The position numbers and the translations under genes were made by a program. Below the pieces are notes generated by a model. The model had not been told where the DNA came from and made no database searches. It was given only the letters and a program-made list of their open reading frames with translations. 64,000 bases of DNA from positions 61,083-125,082 of the forward strand of contig JAGFNQ010006438.1 of NCBI GenBank assembly GCA_024364735.1. Direction: 5' to 3'. Below, one piece after another: positions 58,586-64,000 of this stretch. Source of the stretch: Boesenbergia rotunda. Taxonomy: Eukaryota > Streptophyta > Magnoliopsida > Zingiberales > Zingiberaceae. The stretch's first letter is position 1. The number at the start of each line of letters is the position of its first letter.

Positions 58586-59190
58586 CTAGGTTCAGAATGC
58601 AAATTAAACATACTAAAAACATAATGTGAACAGTACTACTGTCAATGCTGAAATATTGGATGGAATATGTTATCTATGTTAAATACTAAATTTTTATTTT
58701 AAACCCCACAAAATAAATAATTAATTAATTACTGAATTTATTTTTAAAAATAAAATAAATCAAACCAATCCATTAAAAATAGAATTTGGCTGTCGCGTTG
58801 AGATCAAATTGGGTTTGGATTGAACCCATCAAGTAAACTAGTGATTAGAGTTGTGGGATTGATTTGGATTTGTTTCGGTCAATTTGGCTAACTAAATATT
58901 ATGTACCATAAAATGGGTTCAATCAATTTAAAACTATTAAGGGAATTTTTTTTTAAAAGTTAGGGATAATATTTTCTCTTTCTCTTCTCTCTTCCTCTTT
59001 CTCATTCTTTTACTCTCCCATATAGCTTCCTCTCACATTGCATGCATCGAAGCTTTTCCACATGTCCGTTTCCTCTCTTCCTTCTTTGTCTTCCTTCCTC
59101 CCTTCTTTTTCCTCTTCTTCCCTCTTCTTCAAACACCAACAACAGCACCTCTCCTCTTCCTTTTTTTTTCTTCTTCCTTTCCCTCCTCTT
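58586..59190. other. MSH7 intron or 5' flank, no exon found
   Basis: An AT-rich part is followed by a pyrimidine-rich TCTTCCTC block (58975-59190). That block continues in kind after the solo LTR (62921-63060), which shows that the two were contiguous before the insertion. No MSH7 exon can be read on the minus strand. Confidence 0.45.
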
Positions 59191-60365
59191 GCAGCTGTTG
59201 GGACCGGGTGCATGTCAACAAGAATACGGGTTCGTAAAATTTTAAATTTTTTACGTGCAGCGGAAGAATTAGCATAAAATAATTTCCTAAATTATTTTAA
59301 CCACGTATTTAGCATGCAACCTTATGATGTGTTGACATAATCATAAATTAAAACTTTGCGGAAAAGTAAATAAATTTACTAAGTACCTCGCGTAACTCGA
59401 AGTAAGAGACGAGATCCAACCGTAGCGTTCCTTGGAAGCTCCGCCTCTATTCGCGTCCACGCCGAGTTCTCTTCGGGATGACTTCGCAAAGCCACGAGTT
59501 TTGTGCCGACGAGAACTACTAGATTCTCCGAAGACACAACTAGAAGATCAAGAGAAAAGATAGGAAACTAACCACCAAGAATCGGAATCCAAATTCCGGG
59601 AAGAAAGGAGAGGTGATCCGCTTCTTCTTCTTCTTGGTTGGCTTCTCCTTCTTCTTGATGGCTCACGGCAACCAACCCTAAGGAAAGAAGTGTGCCGGCC
59701 CTAGGTGGATGAAGTGGCGCCGGCCCTAATTGGCTCAAGGGGCGCCGGCCCTAGGTGGATGAAGGGGAAGAGAGGAAGAGAATAAGAGAGAGAGAGAGAG
59801 AGAATTAATCTCTTGATTACTCTATTGATCAAGGAACTTAAGCCTAGCCTTGGTTCCTTTATATAGTAATCTCTCCCTTGCCAAGTCTCCTCTTAACGGA
59901 ATTTTCATAACAAATTTATCCTATAAATTCTCTTATGAATTATTCCGTTTAAACCAAGTTTTATTATAACTAACTTTATAATAAAACAAATACTTCTTCT
60001 CCTTTTATTATGGAATAAATTTTATAAGAAATTTATAAACTTTCTTATTATGGAAAAATCAATTCATAATTGATTTTATAAAATTAAAATAAACCATTTC
60101 ATGGATCATTTTAATTTCCATAAAAGAATAAATTTCTATAAATTTATTTATATAAACTTCTTTATACAAATTTATTTATCCATAATTTATAAAACAAATC
60201 GCGCTAGATTTATTTTATTATTTAAACCAAATAAATTGGTTTTATCCCCTTGTTGTGGCCGGCCAAACCAAAGGGGTTTGGCACCCTCTTTGGCCGGCCA
60301 AACCGACGCGAATTAAACTCATTTAATTCGCCCAATAAGCCTTCAAAAGACTTAGCCATTTTTAG

Positions 60366-60787
60366 TGTAACGACCCTTGGCCCCTTGGGCGGCCCACTTG
60401 GCGACCCTCGGCCCCTTGGGCGGCCAAATCTCATTTGGCGGCCCCTTTGGCGACCTCTTGGGCGGTCGTTACTCACAAGTATTTCCCACCCCTGGCCAGT
60501 GGATTTTTGACTTTCCCGGGATTCGAACTCTAGACCTCCAGGCTAAGTACTAAAGTTTATAAATCCTGGTACCAATTGAGCTGTACCAGGATTCATAAAC
60601 TTTAGTACTTAGCCTGGAGGTCTAGAGTTCGAATCCTGGGAAAGGCAAAAATCCACTAGCCAGGGGTGGGAAGTACTTGTGAGTAACGACCGCCCAAGAG
60701 GTCGCCAAAGGGGCCGCCAAATGAGATTTGGCCGCCCAAGGGGCCGAGGGTCGCCAAGTGGGCCGCCCAAGGGGCCGGGTCGTTACA
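60366..60787. repeat. Foldback unit A
   Basis: A 422-bp near-perfect inverted repeat centred near 60576 at GTACCAATTGAGCTGTACC. Both arms read, from the centre, AGGATTCATAAACTTTAGTA, CTTAGCCTGGAGGTC, a B-box-like GTTCGAATCC, then CCACTGGCCAGGGGTGGGAA, GAGTAACGACC and GGCCGCC repeats. Confidence 0.85.
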
Positions 60788-60807
60788 ATAAAAAGGCGTC
60801 TTTTTAT

Positions 60808-61266
60808 TGTAACGACCCGACCCCTCGGCCCCTTGGGCGGCCCAACTAGCGGCCCACTTGGCGGCCCAACTGGTGGTCCCTTGGGCGGCCCAACTGGCGG
60901 CCCACTTGGCGACCCCTTATGTCGTCAACCGACGACCATTGGCCGTGTCGTTACTCACAAGGTCTTTCCACCCCTGGCCAGTGGATTTTTGCCTTCCTCA
61001 GGATTCGAACTCTAGACCTCCAGGTTAAGTACTAAAGTTTATAAATCCTGATACCAGCTCAATTGGTACCAGGATTCATAAACTTTAGTACTTAGCCTGG
61101 AGGTCTAGAGTTCGAATCCTGGGAAAGGCAAAAATCCACTGGCCAGGGGTGGGAAGTACTTGTGAGTAACGACCGCCCAAGAGGTCGCCAAATGAGATTT
61201 GGCCGCCCAAGGGGCCGAGGGCCGCTAGTTGGGCCGCCCAAGGGGCCAAGGGGTCGGGTCGTTACA
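60808..61266. repeat. Foldback unit B
   Basis: A 459-bp inverted repeat with the same order of blocks as unit A, centred near 61060 at AGCTCAATTGGTACC. The left arm has extra GGCGGCCCAACT repeats, so arms differ in length. The right arm carries the A-box-like TAGCTCAATTGG variant. Confidence 0.8.
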
Positions 61267-61286
61267 ATAAAAAGGCGCCTTTTTAT

Positions 61287-61802
61287 TGTAACGACCCGAC
61301 CCCTCGGCCCCTTGGGCGGCCCAACTGGCGGCCCACTTGGCGGCCCAACTGGTGGTCCCTTGGGCGGCCCAACTGGCGGCCCACTTGGCGACCCCTTATG
61401 TCGTCAACCGACGACCATTAGCCGTGTCGTTACTCACAAGGTCTTTCCACCCCTGGCCAGTGGATTTTTGCCTTCCTCAGGATTCGAACTCTAGACCTCC
61501 AGGCTAAGTACTAAAGTTTATGAATCCTGATACCAATTGAGCTGTAGCTCAATTGGTATTAGGATTCATAAACTCTAATACTTATCCTGGAGGTCTAGAG
61601 TTTGAATCCTGAGGAAGGCAAAAATCTACTGGCCAGGGGTGGAAAGTACTTGTGAGTAACGACACGGCCAATGGTCGTCGGTTGACGACATAAGGGGTCG
61701 CCAAGTGGGCCGGCAGTTGGGCCGCCCAAGGGACCACCAGTTGGGCCGCCAAGTGGGCCGCCAGTTGGGCCGCCCAAGGGGCCGAGGGGTCGGGTCGTTA
61801 CA
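61287..61802. repeat. Foldback unit C
   Basis: A 516-bp inverted repeat centred near 61545 at CAATTGAGCTGTAGCTCAATTG, the most complete centre of the three. The left arm is nearly identical to the left arm of unit B (including CTTATGTCGTCAACCGACGA), and the right arm is its complement. Confidence 0.85.
61544..61635 (+). other. tRNA-like core with A- and B-box motifs
   Basis: Reading plus: GTAGCTCAATTGGTATTAGG has the form of a polymerase III A box (TAGCTCAATTGG against TRGYNNARNNGG). About 45 bases on, GAGTTTGAATCC (GAGTTCGAATCC in units A and B) has the form of a B box (GWTCRANNC). The spacing fits a tRNA with a long variable region or a tRNA-derived SINE head. No CCA-ready acceptor stem can be drawn, so this is not called as a tRNA gene. 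The inverted copy starts at the same centre on the minus strand. Confidence 0.55.
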
Positions 61803-62920
61803 TTTAGTTTCCATTGCGCCTCTGATAAATTCAGATTCGACTTATTTCTCTTGATCGGAAAATCCAATTTTCAACTCGTTTTAAATCCCTCGGATTACTC
61901 GTAGTGCGTGTGACTAAATAGGCTTTCGATTTATGTTGGCCGTCTATAATCAACTAATTATAGAACGATCATGAGTGGCACCTAGTAGTACATCATGACC
62001 CCCAATTAATCGAAAGATCAACGGTTGACCTCAGAAAGAATTCCGAAACCCTTCAGCAGCTCTAATGAATCGTGCCCTATTCCCTTCACCATCTTATACC
62101 CACTTGGTTCAGGACACGGTCTATTTGTGTCAGTCCCCACTAGGCTGACTACGTCACACCTAGCCCAAGTAATGTCTTTCTCGTCCTTTGGATTTCTAAT
62201 TACTCTCATGTATTTTAGAGACTCGCACTCCAAACATGATATACTCTGGCCAGAGGTTTTGAGTGGCAATCCGACGATAGGCCTGGGTATACATCTCCTG
62301 GCAAGGAGTGGTGAATCCTTTGTAGGTTGTTCAAACATCTTCGGGCACTTCGGCTTATACCCAATCATCCTGGGTCCACACCTCCTTGGAGATGCTTGCT
62401 TAAGATGTTAAAGTATAAGTCTCCATGACCAAGATGACTTGAACACCGCAAGTCAAAGGAACATCGCACTTAAGCCGCAGTAAGAACTTCATTGACATAT
62501 CTATATAGATAACCATATGAAGTCTTACAGCTAGTCACTCCAATGAACTAGTTCCCTTAACTAGCATCCATGTTTATCTCCGGACATCCCAATGTCACCA
62601 GCCAGTGAGAATCAGCTGATTAGAGAATAACCCATGCTAGTCTCAACAGAATTGATAGTGTTCGTATTTATCAATTCATCGACTAGGGATATTTTCAATA
62701 CTTCACATTTGCACATTTAGAGATAATCACTAGTTGTGATCCCATCACAAATTCTCTTATGCTGTGAGTTGTATTGCGGGCATTCAGTAGATGAGTTTAA
62801 GATCCCAATCAAATACACAAACATGTATACTCAAATAGTGAATTATCATTTATTAAAATAAATGTTTACAATCATAAGGCGATTGCCTTAGGACACTTCT
62901 CTCATATCACTAACAGCAGC

Positions 62921-63610
62921 AACACCAGCGCATTCTTCTTCTTGCTCTCCTCTCTCTTGTTCTCATCCTCACGCAGCCATCCGTCACTGCCACAACAACC
63001 TCTGCCGCCACAACAGTTGTCGCCCTCCACTCCCTCTTCCCTTCCCCTTCCACTGTTTCCCTCATTTTTCTCCCAGTGTTTATCATTCCGAAGCCAAAAT
63101 CGAGAGGGAAATTAGTAGAAAAAAGAATAAACCATTGTCGACTTCCTTTTCCCTTTCCTTCTGTTTCTCTTCCCTCATCTTGCTTCTAGGACATTTGTAG
63201 CCACTAGGTGACCACTTTTAGTCAAGCCAAGGGTGATCGTTGATTTTCTTCATTTTCTGAACCTTCAATATCCTCATTTAATGATGATGTTGTTGTACGT
63301 GAGCTCCTTAAAGGTAGGGTTATAAATGAATTAAACGTTCATAAACAATCTTGGTGTTTTCACTCACTTATGTTCATTCAATAATAAAAGAATATATAAA
63401 ATAAATATGTTTTGGCGTGTTGTCGGGTGACCTATGGTCGCAGATTTGAGTAGCAAAAACAGTCTTGCATACAATATACCCTTCCTTGAGACCCTACATT
63501 GGCAAGAGCTTAAAATTTTATCAAAGTAGCAAATCAAGATTCGATCCATTGACTTCAAAATTTAGTAAATTTTTCGATGTCGGGTATGTTTTTATATTAG
63601 AGTCCGCTCT
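62921..63610. other. Pyrimidine-rich then gene-free sequence
   Basis: This continues the CT-rich sequence interrupted by the solo LTR, then AT-rich DNA with no recognisable coding. It could be MSH7 intron or 5' region, but nothing on the minus strand reads as an MSH7 exon. Confidence 0.4.
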
Positions 63611-64000
63611 TGGATTGAAACCATGGAGGGTACTTTCCGTTATATAGCATGCACGGATTGGGAGAGGGCAGAGATTGTTGCATATCACCTACGCGATGAG
63701 GCCGCCAACCTGGCGAGCTATGCAAAGTGTGGTCATTGCCGAGCAGCACGTCACTTGGGCGGCTTTCCAATAGGCATTTGAGAGTCAGTACTTTCCGGCC
63801 GCATATCGGATGACTAGACGACAGAAGTTTTTGAGTCTCATACAGAGGGATCGTATGGTTATGTAGTATAATGCACAGTTCAACCGATTAGCTGAGTACT
63901 GCCCGCAGCTTGTTGTAGAGGATCGGGAGATACAGCAGTTTATTCAGGGACTTGACGGGTGTATTCAGGTGCGGATGACTAGTTTGGGCACGACATCCTA
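63611..64000 (+). pseudogene. gag: Gypsy gag, decayed, runs off the window
   Basis: Translating in shifting frames gives METTFRYIACTDWERAE-like sequence (TMEGTFRYIACTDWERAEIV), YHLRDEAANL, EQHVTWAAFQ, YFPAAYRMTRRQKFL, NAQFNRLAEYCPQLV and EDREIQQFIQGLDG. This is the capsid domain of plant chromovirus-type (Del/Tekay-like) Gypsy elements. At least two frameshifts (about 63690-63720 and 63765) and a TAG at about 63866 break it. Confidence 0.8.

Larger units (their letters stand above)
60366..61802. mobile_element. Triple-hairpin foldback element with TGTAACGACC termini
   Basis: The termini TGTAACGACCC and GGGTCGTTACA are flanked by a 5-bp duplication TTTAG (60361-60365 and 61803-61807). Inside are three palindromic units (60366-60787, 60808-61266, 61287-61802), each starting and ending with the same termini. 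They are separated by 20-bp spacers that are themselves palindromes; the second is ATAAAAAGGCGCCTTTTTAT. Each unit has GGCCGCC-rich outer arms and a tRNA-like centre. No protein is encoded: the GGPLGGP frames are repeat translations. I do not recognise the family. Confidence 0.85.
59196..62915 (-). mobile_element. Solo Copia LTR (3.7 kb including a nested foldback)
   Basis: The ends are TGTTGGGACC and ATCACTAACA (TGTT…AACA) with a perfect 5-bp target duplication GCAGC (59191-59195 and 62916-62920). Without the nested foldback (60366-61802 plus its TTTAG duplication) the LTR is about 2.28 kb. No primer site or protein is present. The minus orientation is inferred by analogy with other Copia LTRs whose 5' ends carry the 'gtcctaaggcaatcgcctta' block seen near 62870-62895. 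The interior includes 'ggcgccggccctaggtggat' direct repeats at 59690-59765 and a (GA)n tract at 59770-59805. Confidence 0.85.

Noticed and set aside
61544..61635. Functional tRNA gene
   Set aside because: A- and B-box-like motifs are present but no acceptor stem or clear anticodon arm can be drawn, and it lies in a repeated hairpin.
60728..61867. Open frames encoding GGPLGGPTGGP repeats on both strands
   Set aside because: They are translations of GGCGGCCCAACT-type repeats in the hairpin arms.

Overview
The window is plant nuclear DNA: introns with GT/AG borders, plant-type LTR retrotransposons of both superfamilies, a plant hAT transposon, a plant RTE-type LINE, Tourist-like MITEs and three host genes. 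The strongly GC-rich single-exon IPK2 gene and the aleurain sequence, which resembles cereal aleurains, suggest a monocot with a repeat-rich genome. A non-grass commelinid such as a Zingiberales species would fit, but that is an inference from style and not a match. About 80-85% of the window is transposon or repeat.

Host genes. (1) 9277-10182 (+): intronless inositol polyphosphate multikinase (IPK2). (2) 35677-37332 (-): an eight-exon vacuolar cysteine protease of the aleurain/cathepsin H type; the spliced frame is 359 codons and looks intact. (3) 45771-58585 (-): the last 13 exons I can recognise of the plant mismatch-repair gene MSH7, giving 757 C-terminal residues; the N-terminal exons are not in the window. 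One MSH7 intron (51871-58518) is about 6.6 kb long because it carries a LINE in the same orientation as the gene.

Layout. 1-9 kb: two adjacent Tourist-like MITEs, remnants of Copia and Gypsy LTRs on the minus strand, then a 3.5-kb palindromic array (5285-8820). 9-12.3 kb: IPK2 and a 292-bp inverted duplication of its 3' flank. 12.3-29.4 kb: a nested block. A Gypsy element (5' LTR 12268-15460, split by a solo Copia LTR with TSD ACCTC) abuts a SIRE-like Copia element (about 16946-29396). The Copia element is itself split by a hAT transposon (17714-22434, TSD ACCAGAAT) and by a solo Gypsy-like LTR (22846-25452, TSD AGGGG). 29.4-35.6 kb: a reversed Gypsy integrase scrap, a MITE-like foldback and a GC-rich hairpin in otherwise gene-free DNA. 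35.7-37.3 kb: the aleurain gene. 37.8-45 kb: MITEs, a decayed Gypsy gag with its LTR on the minus strand, and a diverged tandem array. 45.8-58.6 kb: MSH7 with the LINE. 59.2-62.9 kb: a solo Copia LTR (TSD GCAGC) holding a three-hairpin foldback element with tRNA-like internal promoter boxes (60366-61802, TSD TTTAG). 63.6-64 kb: a decayed Gypsy gag that runs off the window.

The host genes do unrelated jobs (inositol phosphate signalling, vacuolar proteolysis, DNA mismatch repair) and show no operon-like relation. The least familiar structures are the two palindromic systems: the six-unit palindrome array at 5.3-8.8 kb, and the triple hairpin with TGTAACGACC termini and tRNA-like cores at 60.4-61.8 kb.
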